Positions 54,063-64,000 of a stretch of 64,000 bases of DNA are shown here, in pieces. Source of the stretch: Phellopilus nigrolimitatus (lineage: Eukaryota > Basidiomycota > Agaricomycetes > Hymenochaetales > Hymenochaetaceae); contig JAJOHG010000108.1 in assembly GCA_021029095.1 (NCBI GenBank), positions 1-64,000 of the forward strand, given 5' to 3'. The notes under the pieces were generated by a model. It ran no database searches, had not been told where the DNA came from, and saw only the letters and a list, made by a program, of their open reading frames with translations. Position 1 is the stretch's first letter, and the number at the start of each line of letters is the position of its first letter. A program made the position numbers and the translations under genes.

Positions 54063-55880
54063 TCGTATGACCTGCTCTCGACCCAAAGCCGAAGAAACCC
54101 CGCTTCCCTTGGCGCAGGTCTCCATCGCCCTCTTCCTCCAGCTCGCCGAGCCCCTCTCCTCCCAGGTCATTTACCCGTTTGTGCCCCAGCTCATCCGTGA
54201 AACTAGCATCACAAATGGAGACGAGACGAAGGTTGAGTACTATGTCGGCATGATGGTACGTGCGCGCGTCGCGTCGCGTCTACTCGATGTGCGGGCGCCC
54301 AGCAATCCATCTTCTTCGCGACTGAGGCGCTTACCGTGTTGCACTGGTCGCGTGCTAGCGATCGCATCGGCCGCAAGCCCGTCATCCTCATCGGCTTGCT
54401 CTGTATCTCCCTCAGCATGTACTGCTTCGGCCTCTCCCGCTCGTTCTGGGGACTCGTCCTCCCCCGCTCGCTCAACGGCGCACTCAACGGCAACATCGGC
54501 GTCATCAAGAGCATGTTGGCTGAGATGACCGACGAAACGAACCTCGCGCGCGCCTTCGCATACCATCCCATCCCCTGGAGCACAGGATGCACCGTCGGCC
54601 CGCCTCCGATGCTCGCGCCTGGCAGAGCGCTTTCCCGGCCTGTTTGGGAACTCGGACTTTCTCAAAACGTACCCGTACTTCCTCCCTTGCGCTATCCCCG
54701 CGATGTTCTCCTTTCTCGTGTGGATCGTCACCTACATGTTCTCAGGGAGGTTTGTTATTGTTTATATTTATATATCTTTTTTTCAATGCCTTGTCGCTGA
54801 CGCGCTTGCAGACGAACATCACAGACTTCTCCTTCCGCACTCTCCTCCCTCGCTGGCGCTCGCGGTCTCTGCAAACCCACTCAAGCTTGACCCGTCTTCT
54901 CCGTCTACGCTCACACCGCCGTCCCAACCCCTGTGCAGCCTCCTCACGCGGCCCCTCCTCTCCATCAGCGCGTACGCGCCCCTCTCCCTCCTGGACATCG
55001 CGTACAACGCGCTCCAGCCCGTCTTCTACTCCACTCCCCGCGCACTCGGCGGGCTCGGCCTCGAGCCGCACGCGATCGGCAACGCACTCGCCGTGCTCGG
55101 GCTCTCCAATGGCGTCTTTCAGGCATTCTGCTTCCCGCGCATGATCAAGGCCTGGGGCGTGCGCAAGACGTACCTCGTCGGCATCGCTAGCGCCGCGCCG
55201 GTCTTCGTCTGCTTCCCCGCCATGAGTGCGGTCGTGCGCATGGAGGAGCGCGCGGCACTGCAGACGCGCGAGGAGCCCGCGCTGAGCGCGCCGCTGCTTG
55301 TTATGCTGGCGTTCCAGCTCCTTCTTACGCTCCTTCTGAACACATGATACGGCTGCTGCTTCATGTACATCACCGGTTCCGCCTCCGCGCCGCCCTCCCG
55401 CCCTACCCCTCGGCCACCCTTATTGTCCTCCTCATCGTCCGCGACGCTCGTCGCGTCCGCCGTTCCCTCAAGAGCTTCTTCGAGACAGCCGGCGAAGCCG
55501 GCGGGAGCGAAGAAGGGCGGGAAGAGCACGCTCGGCGCCGTCAACGGGCTCGCACAGTGCACCATGTCCGTGATCGCTGCATGGGGCCGTATGTCGCGAG
55601 CGCACTTTACGCGCGGGGGCTCGCGTGGGAGTACGGCGGGAGCGACGGCGACGACGGGGGGTGGGAGCTCGGTGGTGCGTGGAGGCGCGCGGGCGGCGCG
55701 CTGGTGTACGCCGTGATGGTCGCGTTGACGGGGATTACGCTCGCTTTGTGCACGAGTCTGCCGGAGGGCGGCTGGGGAAGCGCAAGGGAGGAGGAGGATG
55801 ATTGTGCTGGCGTGCAGGATGCTGACGCACTACTCCTTACTAGGATTGTTAAACAATCTGCGACGAACAGTGCAAAGTGA
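54063..55880 (+). pseudogene. MFS transporter (DHA1-like), broken
   Basis: Major-facilitator transporter of 12 expected helices. In order: ETPLPLAQVSIALFLQLAEP, SQVIYPFVPQLIRE, an intron (about 54256-54302), IFFATEALTVLHWSRASDRI with motif A (DRIGRKPVILIG), SMYCFGLSRSFWGLVL, RSLNGALNGNIGVIKSML; then a frame change near 54610, FPGLFGNSDFLKTYPYFLP, AMFSFLVWIVTYMF; then RPLLSISAYAPLSLLDIAY, GVFQAFCFPRMIKAWG and LVMLAFQLLLTLLL followed by a TGA; then GLAQCTMSVIAAWG and, in another frame, VYAVMVALTGITLALCTSLP. At least three breaks. The 5' end begins right after the module M plus-strand intron and the 3' end runs into the foldback-like element. Confidence 0.82.
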
Positions 55881-56800
55881 TAGTGCAAATACAGCGACGC
55901 TTTTCCACAATATTGTAGATCAATCTGAAGTTATTGTAGATCGTGTCTGGGGGGGGTTGTTGTAGATAACTTTCTGATAATTGTGGATCCCCTGTGAATA
56001 TTTTGCGAGCATTGTAGATCCTGTCCGAGCCATTGTAGATAATTTTCTGGTTATTGTAGATCCTGTCCGGGCCATTGTAGATAATTTTCTGGTTATTGTA
56101 GATCCTATCCGAGCCATTGTAGATAATTTCTAGTTATTGTAGATCCTATCCGAGCCATTGTAGATAATTTCTAGTTATTGTAGATCCTTTTGTGAATAGC
56201 TTGCGAGCATTGTAGATCCTGCCCGGGCCATTGTAGATAATTTTCTGGTTATTGTAGATCCTTTTGTGAATATTTTGCGAGCATTGTAGATCCTGCCCGG
56301 GCCATTGTAGATATTTTTCTGGTTATTGTAGATCCTTTTGTGAATAGTTTGCGAGCATTGTAGATCCTGCCTGGGCCGTTGTAGATAATTTTCTGGTTAT
56401 TGTAGATCCTGTCCGGGCCATTGTAGATAATTTTCTGGTTATTGTAGATCCTATCCGAGCCGGTGTAGATAATTTCTAGTTATTGTAGATCCTTTTGTGA
56501 ATAGTTTGCGAGCATTGTAGATCCTGCCCGGGCCATTGTGGATAATTTTCTGATAATTGTGGATCCTATCCGAGCCGTTGTAGATAATTTCTAGTTATTG
56601 TAGATCCTCTGTGGATGTTTTGCGAGAATTGTAGATCCTGTCCGAGCCGTTGTAGATAATTTTCTGATAATTGTGGATCCTATCCAAAGCTTTGTAGATA
56701 ATTTTCTGATAATTGTAGATACTATCCGAAGGTCTGTAGATAAATTTCCAGCTATTGTAGATCCTTTGTGAATACTTTCGTGAACATTGTAGATCTCAGC
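55836..56800. repeat. Left arm of foldback-like element
   Basis: Outer 90 bases unique, then about 20 sub-repeats in which ATTGTAGATCCTGTCCG, a GGGCCATTGTAGATAATTT segment and, every few units, CCTTTTGTGAATAGTTTGCG alternate. The order matches the right arm read backwards for most of its length; the innermost 100 bases have diverged. Confidence 0.85.
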
Positions 56801-57824
56801 AGAAGCTGCTTGCTGCCGGCAGTGGGCTTCTTACATAAAATCTGAGGCTAAAGTTAAATCCTTGCTCGTAGCGTGCCGGCGGCGCGCTTCCGCACCCTCC
56901 CGCTCGCTGCAGTCCCGCCCTCCTGCTCATTATCCCGATGTTCAGCTCTGCTACTCCTGCAGCAAATCAGCTTAATTTTTTTTGCATTATGCATTTATTA
57001 ATTAGCTTCATATATTTTTTCAGGCTCTGGATTTTTAATTCAAGACACTGGTTGGGGGATTGATTTTTATTTAATTGATACTAATAACTACAACAAAACA
57101 AAAAAAGCGGCGCGGCAACGCACGCGCGCATCGCTATTACATCCCGCCCCTTCCGTCTACCCCACCCCTGTCACTCGTGCGGGTGGGTGGGCCGGGCATC
57201 GCATGCGCTCGAGCGCACGCGCAGAGTACGGCTGTGCGCGCGCACGAGGGGGACTGACAGTGCGCACGCGTGTTGGCCATCCCTCACACACGCGAGGGAT
57301 GGTCACCGCGCACGCGACGAGGATCGGCCACGCGCACACTAGAGTGTACGCGCGTGTCCACGCGATGCTCAGGGGCCCAGCCCCGCGCACGCGCGAGGGG
57401 GCCAGTCCTCGCACGCATGAGGATGGGGCCCCGTGATCGCACACTGCCGTACGCGCGCGAGGCGGCCTCGCTATCGCACGCCGTCGCACGCGAGCGAGGC
57501 AACCCAGCTGTCACGCGCACGCGAGGTCCACCCGCGTCGCACGCACGCGAGGCCCAGCCGTCGCACACCGTCGCACGCGCACGAGGCGGCACAGCCGTCG
57601 CACGCCGTCGCACGCGCGCGAGGAGGCCCGGCCGTCGCATGCATCGCGTGGTACGTGTGCGGGCTGCGCACGACACGTCTGCGCAAAAAGTGGCGGCAGC
57701 TGCAAAGGCGCGACAGGGTGGCGCGAGAGGGCAAGAGGGCGGGGGAAGAAAGGGACAAGAGTGTGAAGTGCGTGAGTACATAGTCTGCATAGGCTGCACG
57801 AACCGATGATGATGCTGCTTACCT
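56801..57824. other. Interior of element: GC-rich CGCACG tract, no clear gene
   Basis: After an AT-rich start (56960-57100), 57110-57660 is a run of imperfect short repeats around CGCACGCGCGAGG and CGTCGCACGC. Open frames here are a by-product of that repetition and read as Arg/Ala/Thr strings. No gene supported. Confidence 0.5.
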
Positions 57825-58257
57825 GGCACTGGAAAGGGTAGCGGAGCCATCGCACCTGCAGATACAGGGTTGCCTACTCCATACATGTTCGGCACAGTGC
57901 TTGTGGTGTATGGATGACTCAGGGCCTCTGCGTAGGCGAGTGGCATGGTCCGGGGTGCAAGAATCTGGAGGGTGCGAAAGGGGGAGGTGCAAGAGGCAAT
58001 GTTGACGGCGGGGATGCGACGGCGACGTGGGTCGTCGACGTGGCACGCTTCGGGCTCGGTCCAGCCCCGAAAAGCAAGTGAAAAGTACTAAAAAGTAATT
58101 GTAATGAGATTAGATACCAGAATATAGTTTTTTTCGAGCACTTACCTGCACTATGCGTCCTCAGCAGTGTCGAGGACGTCGTGGACAACGACGGAGAACG
58201 CAGTTGAACGACGTCCACATTAGGCACGCGCGGCTCGGCAACCTCCGGAAACTGCAT
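57825..58257 (-). other. Possible two-exon gene inside the element
   Basis: A minus-strand ATG at 58257 opens MQFPEVAEPRVPNVDVVQLR and SPSLSTTSSTLLRTHS before a GTAAGTG donor near 58145. A second block reads MPLAYAEALSHPYTTSTVPN and GVGNPVSAGAMAPLPFPVPG, ending at a GTAAGC donor near 57822. Both are protein-like but match nothing I recognise. If real, it would be the only candidate gene of the element. Confidence 0.35.
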
Positions 58258-58264
58258 TCAAGCA

Positions 58265-59330
58265 ACTTTCGGACGACTGTGTTTGATTTATTCACATTCT
58301 GTTTCTTGCTCAATATTCCTACAAATTTGTAGAACATTTTAATAGCTATTTTTGCATCTCCTCAAAAATTTTCATGCCTCCGATCAGCCTTGATGTGACG
58401 CTATTAAAGAAACAAGTAGTGTAAAACCGAGGTTTTTGGACAAAACCTCAACAAATATTGTAGAGAGAGATCGGCTCGACCAAATCTTCTCATTTCTTCA
58501 GGAAGAGATATATTAGTATGATAGAAAGTATTTGTGGCATCTGATCTGTGCTGGGGACGCCAAATGTATGTGATTTAACTTTTGGTGCTCGAGAATGAGC
58601 AATGCTCATGTATTCTAGTGCAGATCTCTAGTTCAACCTGATGATTCTTGAGTCTTTTGCTTCCTCATCAACTTCTTCCCACTCAAACCCAAAAATAATA
58701 CATGGGATACCTGTAATATATAGTAAACATGCTATTATGAATTTTTCAAAATTTCCTGAGCTCTATGACAACACTAAATCAGCAAACTTGCCTCTACCCT
58801 GCTCCCCAGACTGTTTCCTGCATATATCAGTCTCTAAGCCATCTCAGGTTCTCAAACTTTGTAATGTGCTTAATATAATATGCCTAATGCTATGTACAAA
58901 GTCTTGTGTCTGTTGGAAAAGAAGTAAAGGCTGGAGATGGGAAAAAGCATTAACTAGGAAACATACATAAAGCACTTTAACAACAGCTGAGGGAGTGTCC
59001 CCACAGATGAAAATTCAAGAAATGAGTATATTGGATATGATCCTTGGTGATTGTTGCCTTCCGGGTGCCTATATAACCCCCAGAGTACACAGAATACTGA
59101 AAATACAGAGAAATATCGAGTTTGTACTATTATTTGGCAATTATCTCTATCTATCATTATCAAAAATGGCTGAAAATTTATAGGATGATTAATTAGTATA
59201 TATCACTATTTTCCATGATTTTTATTCTCAGGTAATAAGGCCAGTTGGATTGTTTCCGAGTGTATTGTATTATTTCTCTCTGTGCCACATTTCGGCATGT
59301 GCTCGGCATGCCAGATTTGGAGCGCAAATC
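58265..59330. other. AT-rich block inside the element
   Basis: About 1.07 kb clearly richer in A and T than everything around it, with edges near 58265 and 59330. The longest frame (58641-58970, 109 codons) is Ser/Lys/Cys-rich without a recognised motif. It looks like a separate insertion or a mutated stretch. Confidence 0.5.
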
Positions 59331-60399
59331 TGCCCTAATGTGGTAGGACGGCGACGCGTCATCACTTTTTTTTCTTGTCGTCCTTGATGACGACGACGTC
59401 GCCACCCACCTCTCGCCGCCCTCTCACCTCCACGACACGTCAGCCGTGCGACAAGACCCGCACGCTCAACATCTGACAACACCCCCTAGCGACGCCGTGG
59501 ATTCAACAACAACAACCACGCGGATGCGCGGGCACGCGCTCGTGTTCGACGGCACGCGTGTGTACTCGACGACGACAAAGCGCTGCGCAAGCACGCGCTT
59601 AGCGACAACAGACGACAGTGCCGGTGCACTCGCTCACATCCCCGCTCGTCCGCGATGCCTTCAAGAGGCTCGCGTATGCCAGCTGCTGCCACCAACTGTG
59701 GTGACACAGAAGATCTGGCATCACACGTTCTACAACGACCCGCCCGCTCGCTAAACTCTGTACGGTCTCTGGTGATCCCCCAACTCTGTTGTCTCGACTA
59801 CGCTGTGCAGGAAGGCCGACTCAACTCGCTGGCAGACATCGCCCCCCCCCCCCCCCCCCCGAGCCGCAAATGCCGTGCACGACACGTGCGTCGTCCGTGC
59901 GGCTCATTAGCCCGCGCGCCGCGCTGCTCAACCCGAAGGCGAACAGAGGGAAAAGGATACTTGACGCGCCCCGCACACGCTGCGAGGTCACGAGCGGAGG
60001 GGTGTCGGTGGGGTGGTGGATAGGGTGGTACGTCACATGCGCGCGTGCGACGTGGAGCGCGTCGCGGCAGCGGGTTCTCTGCGCGAGACGGACACGCACC
60101 GTCGCGCGGACCGCCGCTCGGATGCGGTGCGCCCGCGCCGACGATTGACGCTGTGCGCATGTTCCGCGAGGTTTTACTACTAATATTATTATTTTTCTTT
60201 TATATATTTTTGTATTTTCTGCATAATACAAAAAAAATGAATTACATAAGTACAGAATGTGATGAGCGAAAAAAAGCGGCCGGTGCGACGTCGGGATGAT
60301 GAGTAAGAAGGCGGGTGACAGTGAGCACGGAAGCCGAAGCCGACGTGATCACGCCCATGGCACTTTCGGAACAATAAATGACAAATTTTGCTTAAATAG
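59331..60399. other. Interior of element, right part; no clear gene
   Basis: GC-rich again to 60160, with a run of 19 C at 59842-59860, then AT-rich to the right arm. Frames of about 100 codons exist on both strands but overlap each other and show no family. Confidence 0.45.
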
Positions 60400-61366
60400 G
60401 CAATGGCTCGGACAGGATCTACAATGATTGCAAAAGTATTCACAATTATCAGAAAATTATCTACAATGCTTCGGACAGGATCTACAATTATCAGAATATT
60501 ATCTACAAAGCTTCGGACAGGATCTACAATTATCAGAAAATTATCTACAAAGCTTCGGACAGGATCTACAATGCTCGCAAAACATCCACAGAGGATCTAC
60601 AATAACTAGAAATTATCTACAACGGCTCGGATAGGATCCACAATTATCAGAAAATTATCCACAATGGCCCGGGCAGGATCTACAATGCTCGCAAACTATT
60701 CACAAAAGGATCTACAATAACTAGAAATTATCTACACCGGCTCGGATAGGATCTACAATAACCAGAAAATTATCTACAATGGCCCGGACAGGATCTACAA
60801 TAACCAGAAAATTATCTACAACGGCCCAGGCAGGATCTACAATGCTCGCAAACTATTCACAAAAGGATCTACAATAACCAGAAAAATATCTACAATGGCC
60901 CGGGCAGGATCTACAATGCTCGCAAAATATTCACAAAAGGATCTACAATAACCAGAAAATTATCTACAATGGCCCGGGCAGGATCTACAATGCTCGCAAG
61001 CTATTCACAAAAGGATCTACAATAACTAGAAATTATCTACAATGGCTCGGATAGGATCTACAATAACTAGAAATTATCTACAATGGCTCGGATAGGATCT
61101 ACAATAACCAGAAAATTATCTACAATGGCCCGGACAGGATCTACAATAACCAGAAAATTATCTACAATGGCTCGGACAGGATCTACAATGCTCGCAAAAT
61201 ATTCACAGGGGATCCACAATTATCAGAAAGTTATCTACAACAACCCCCCCCAGACACGATCTACAATAACTTCAGATTGATCTACAATATTGTGGAAAAG
61301 CGTCGCTGTATTTGCACTATCACTTTGCACTGTTCGTCGCAGATTGTTTAACAATCCTAGTAAGGA
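60400..61366. repeat. Right arm of foldback-like element
   Basis: Inverted counterpart of 55836-56800. Units read GGATCTACAATGCTCGC, GATCTACAATAACCAG and ATTATCTACAATGGCCC. The outer 150 bases mirror the left end including the GGGGGGGG/CCCCCCCC run. Confidence 0.85.
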
Positions 61367-61778
61367 CGGCTCGCTGACGAGGAGAGGTAGTCAGTTTGTG
61401 CGTTCTTTTCTATTCGGTTTCCTTGCTTCTCGCTGTCGACTCGATACTGGCCAACCCATCATCATTCCTCTCATTGCGCGCATAGCCAAAAAATTATTAC
61501 TTTATGATGGAGATAGATGTAGACTCGATCGGACACAATACAAATTGATACTCTTGGCTTTACACTCATCGCGAGTTGAAAGCTAAGTGATAATATATGG
61601 GAAAGCAACAGAAACAAAGTATAATATTGCATATCTATCGGACATCGTAGATCATATGAGATCCTAATCACAGCGCACAACAGACATACACCAACCGCCC
61701 GCGCATGTACGATACAAATAGATATCCTATATCCATATCCAAAATGTCCACCATATATACGGCCGTGGGCGAGCCCAC
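61367..61778. other. No gene seen right of the element
   Basis: Ordinary composition; no coding frame supported. Probably the 3' flank of the permease fragment that follows on the minus strand. Confidence 0.45.
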
Positions 61779-62100
61779 CTACCAGGCGCCCAGAGATTTC
61801 ACGAAATTAGAAAGAGGATGAAAGCGGAAGGTTGAATTGAATGTGAGAGAACGAAGGAAAGCTCGGTGCTTTGCGACAGCAGCGTGCTCCGTGGCGCCCT
61901 CCGCGGCGGTGCGCATGCCCGCGTGACTTTCGAGCTTGCGCTCGATGTAGCGTGCGATGGGGTAGACGATCGCTGCGAACGTGCAAGACAATTCGAAGCC
62001 GATATCGCCGCCGAAGGCCGGGTCGCGGACTGTGCAAAGACGTTCAGTATTCGTATATTCTGTGGGACACGAAAGAAACAAAACCTACTTTTCGCGCCGA
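61779..62100 (-). pseudogene. Purine-cytosine permease-type (NCS1) C-terminal exon
   Basis: After an acceptor at about 62033 (TTTGCACAG) the minus strand reads RDPAFGGDIGFELSCTFAAI, VYPIARYIERKLESHAG and continues to NFVKSLGAW with a stop at 61779. GGDIGFEL and the following hydrophobic helix with YP...R..E are characteristic of the last membrane helix of fungal FCY2-type permeases. The upstream exons were not found within 500 bases, so only the end of a gene is here, or the rest has been replaced. Confidence 0.55.
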
Positions 62101-62624
62101 GCACTCCGACATACGACTGCGTCGCCAGGGTTTACCCGGGGGTCACGGCGCGCGTCGAGCATCTCCTTCGCGAGGCGGAACTCGTCTGCCTCATACGCCC
62201 GCGAGTTGAGAGCACGCAGGGATGTCGGCGTCGTACGTGCCGACGGACGGCGGGTGTCGCATGTCCTGCGTCATTTCTGTCCAATGTCGAGCGCGTGGGT
62301 AGGCTTAGCAGCATACGCAGAGACCCGTGTTGCGCCGCGTCGTGCACGAGGGAGTGGACGTGCGGCATCCGGTGTCGTGCGTCATGGAGTGGGTAGGGAA
62401 GTGTCAGCTAATGGAACAGCTAGAGTGGCGTGTGGCCAGAGATGGCGGTAAGATATCGTGTGCAATGATTGCACTGCAATCGTGGTGGAAGGCATTGAGC
62501 TGACGTCGGCGACGGAGCGATATAATGGGAAAGCAAGTGAAGACGACCTGCGATTCCGTGTAGCTGAAAGGGCATCAAAATTTTACTCGACAAGTACGGC
62601 GGGATTGAAGTTCACGAGTCCTAG
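62101..62624. other. No gene recognised
   Basis: Short open frames on both strands, Arg-rich, none convincing. A plus-strand segment near 62535-62620 (DDLRFRVAERASKFYS) is protein-like and ends just before the sec61 flank repeat, as gene Z does at 19810. Confidence 0.4.
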
Positions 62625-63060
62625 AACCTGTAGATATAAATTCGGGCTCTTATTTTGTTCTTGTTGTTTCTTGCAACTTATAATCCAATAATTTCGGTAT
62701 TCGTTTTCGGAGATCAGCAGCTGAACGAAGGAGCGAAAGAGCCACAGCGGGCAAAATTATATACATCCCAACTTTTAAAGAGCGCGTCCGCAGCTGGCGC
62801 AGCGGGCATGGTACAAATTTTGATATTGGCCCAGCCGAAACTCGATCCCACTCAAAGTGTCCCTCAGCAGCCCGCCAGAACGCATACCGAACTCAGACCG
62901 CAGCAGGACATACCGGACCGAGCCGCATGTACATGCAGACGTCCGAGAAAGAAACAGGAATGTGAATGAAAACTAGCCCAGAAGATCACCGAACGCAGCC
63001 ATCTCGGGACTACTCGACTCGCAGATGCCAATTTCTCAGTCTGAAAGCGTGACAAGTAAG
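62625..63060 (-). repeat. sec61 3'-flank repeat (R), copy 3, with last sec61 exon
   Basis: 62625-62960 matches copies 1 and 2 of R. At about 62970-63042 the minus strand codes for EIGICESSSPEMAAFGDLLG, the Sec61-alpha tail, preceded by an acceptor. The earlier sec61 exon is missing here. Confidence 0.8.
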
Positions 63061-64000
63061 AGAGCGCGATGATAAAGGAGGCAAAGGGCGCACAGCTGTA
63101 GATGAAGTGAGGTTGGAAATGTTCGCTCACTCTAATTCGTGCCGGCCGGCACATCACGACGACATCATTACGTCAGCTGACCCGCCTGAGTAACCAGGCG
63201 ACAAGCGATTGCTTGAAGAAACGCTGCTCAGGCAGAATCATCATCATGACTTTCGAAACCTTCAGCACACGTTGAGGAGAAAAAAGTCCTCGTTTGTGTC
63301 CTTTCACGAATATTCTCGATCCGGTCCGAGTTATGGGTGGTAAAGATGTATTCCCGCAAGGCAAAGCCTTGACTAGGGTGTTGTCCTACTCATCGGTGAC
63401 ATCGAAAATCGAGTTGAGTCTCTGCTCATGAATTTTAAGAAATGTAATGCTCGCTTCATAGTTTGAAAATGTAGCGCTCACCGTCTTGAGACTTCAGAGT
63501 TGCGCATAAATTCCGCCATGAGGAGAAAATGAAACAGAAATGCCTCTGAGCCACGCACGTATTCAGAGTGCTTGGCAGCCGTGACTCAAGACTGCGCGTC
63601 GTTTGAGACCAGGCCCTTGTCACCAGGGACAAGATGAAATCGCATCGTACAGCTCAGCCAAGCGACTAATTGTTGCATTAACGTCACCTATACCCCATTT
63701 TTGGCTGCTCCAAATCCCATCCTTCCGCAAATCAACCTATTTACTCTCTCGATAGGAAAGATGACGATATTGCCACTTTATGCGGTAATTAGCGAAGCGT
63801 AATATCAGTGTTCCAGAATCCACAAGACTTTGACGAGTACATCTCGATAAGACTAGTCATCTTGAGTTGGGAGCGAAGTCATGGTTATCATGGCTGACGA
63901 CGTCCGCAGCAGCTATGACGAAGTACGTACGGTACCATTTCAACTTCTGGATCAACAGGTCCTTTTGGATTTACTGTAGTGTCATGAATCCGGAGTGCAA
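63061..64000. other. No gene recognised at right end
   Basis: A minus-strand frame of 63 codons (63173-63364) reads protein-like (PPITRTGSRIFVKGHKRG) but is unidentified. The rest is of ordinary composition without a supported feature. Confidence 0.45.

Larger units (their letters stand above)
55836..61366. mobile_element. Foldback-like element with long inverted, internally repetitive arms
   Basis: The ends are an inverted pair: 55836-55990 (CCTTACTAGGATTG, then GTTAAACAATCTGCGACG) mirrors 61210-61366. Inside, both arms are arrays of short units built on ATTGTAGATCC and TGTAGATAATTTTCTGG. Arms 55836-56790 and 60400-61366 enclose about 3.6 kb. Long inverted repeats made of tandem sub-repeats are the hallmark of foldback elements; no transposase was recognised in the interior, so it may be non-autonomous. 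No convincing target-site duplication was found: the flanks are GCACTAC on the left and CGGCTCG on the right. Confidence 0.7.

Noticed and set aside
55980..56790. Regular ATTGTAGATCC repeats considered as a CRISPR array
   Set aside because: The repeats are contiguous or have repeated rather than unique spacers, are mirrored 4 kb away, and the genome is eukaryotic.
57110..57800. CGCACG-rich frames on both strands
   Set aside because: Short-period repetition keeps all frames open; composition is Arg/Ala/Thr with no protein family.
60403..61280. Frames of 60-70 codons in the right arm of the element with repeating GST/ITRKLS residues
   Set aside because: They are translations of the sub-repeat array, not genes.
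1..64000. Retrotransposon (LTR or LINE) as the cause of the duplications
   Set aside because: No reverse transcriptase, integrase or RNase H motif was seen on either strand, and captured fragments keep their introns, which argues against retroposition of mRNA.

Overview
The window is nuclear DNA of a filamentous basidiomycete, most likely a mushroom-forming agaricomycete. The evidence is many spliceosomal introns of 45-107 bp with GT...AG ends, genes on both strands without operons, two FunK1 protein kinases (a fungus-specific family expanded in agaricomycetes), and fungal families such as Nik1-type histidine kinase, Kin1, SamB/Mub1, Ecl1 and Zn2Cys6. No rRNA, tRNA, CRISPR array or reverse transcriptase was seen.

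Only a few genes look intact: a Pro/Gln-rich protein (13999-15502, -), two FunK1 kinases in inverted orientation (22943-25825, + and 31545-34440, -), an Ecl1-type zinc-binding protein (35717-38196, -), a Zn2Cys6 factor (39185-43131, +) and a SAM-dependent methyltransferase (49742-51248, -). A Pcl-type cyclin (46953-48638, +) is nearly complete but frameshifted.

The rest is mostly gene debris. Fragments of kin1, nik1, samB/mub1, ecl1, sec61-alpha, sulfite oxidase, a dicarboxylate carrier, a Gre2-like reductase, a GGA-type adaptor, a Pmc1-type Ca2+-ATPase, an MFS transporter and a purine-cytosine permease are fused end to end. Most carry stops and frameshifts.

The debris is organised by repeats. 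A cassette of about 0.5 kb ('module M') occurs seven times (about 480, 6840, 12500, 18805, 22244, 30063 and 53516). On the minus strand it carries a conserved ATG with poly-Gln codons and a GTACGT...AG intron; on the plus strand it carries an exon and a GTAAGT...AG intron. The same minus-strand intron leads into ecl1 in three copies and into samB or kin1-bearing sequence in three others, which looks like exon shuffling at an intron.

Three larger structures stand out. The first is an inverted repeat of about 3.4 kb arms (22761-26180 and 31195-34622) carrying the FunK1 pair around a 5-kb spacer of gene debris. The second is a direct segmental duplication of ecl1 and its 3' flank (16040-18800 and 34985-37870). 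The third is a foldback-like element (55836-61366) whose arms of nearly 1 kb are inverted arrays of short sub-repeats.

All calls come from reading the sequence; no database search or alignment program was used. Family names rest on recognised motifs, and fragment boundaries are approximate unless an intron is given to the base.
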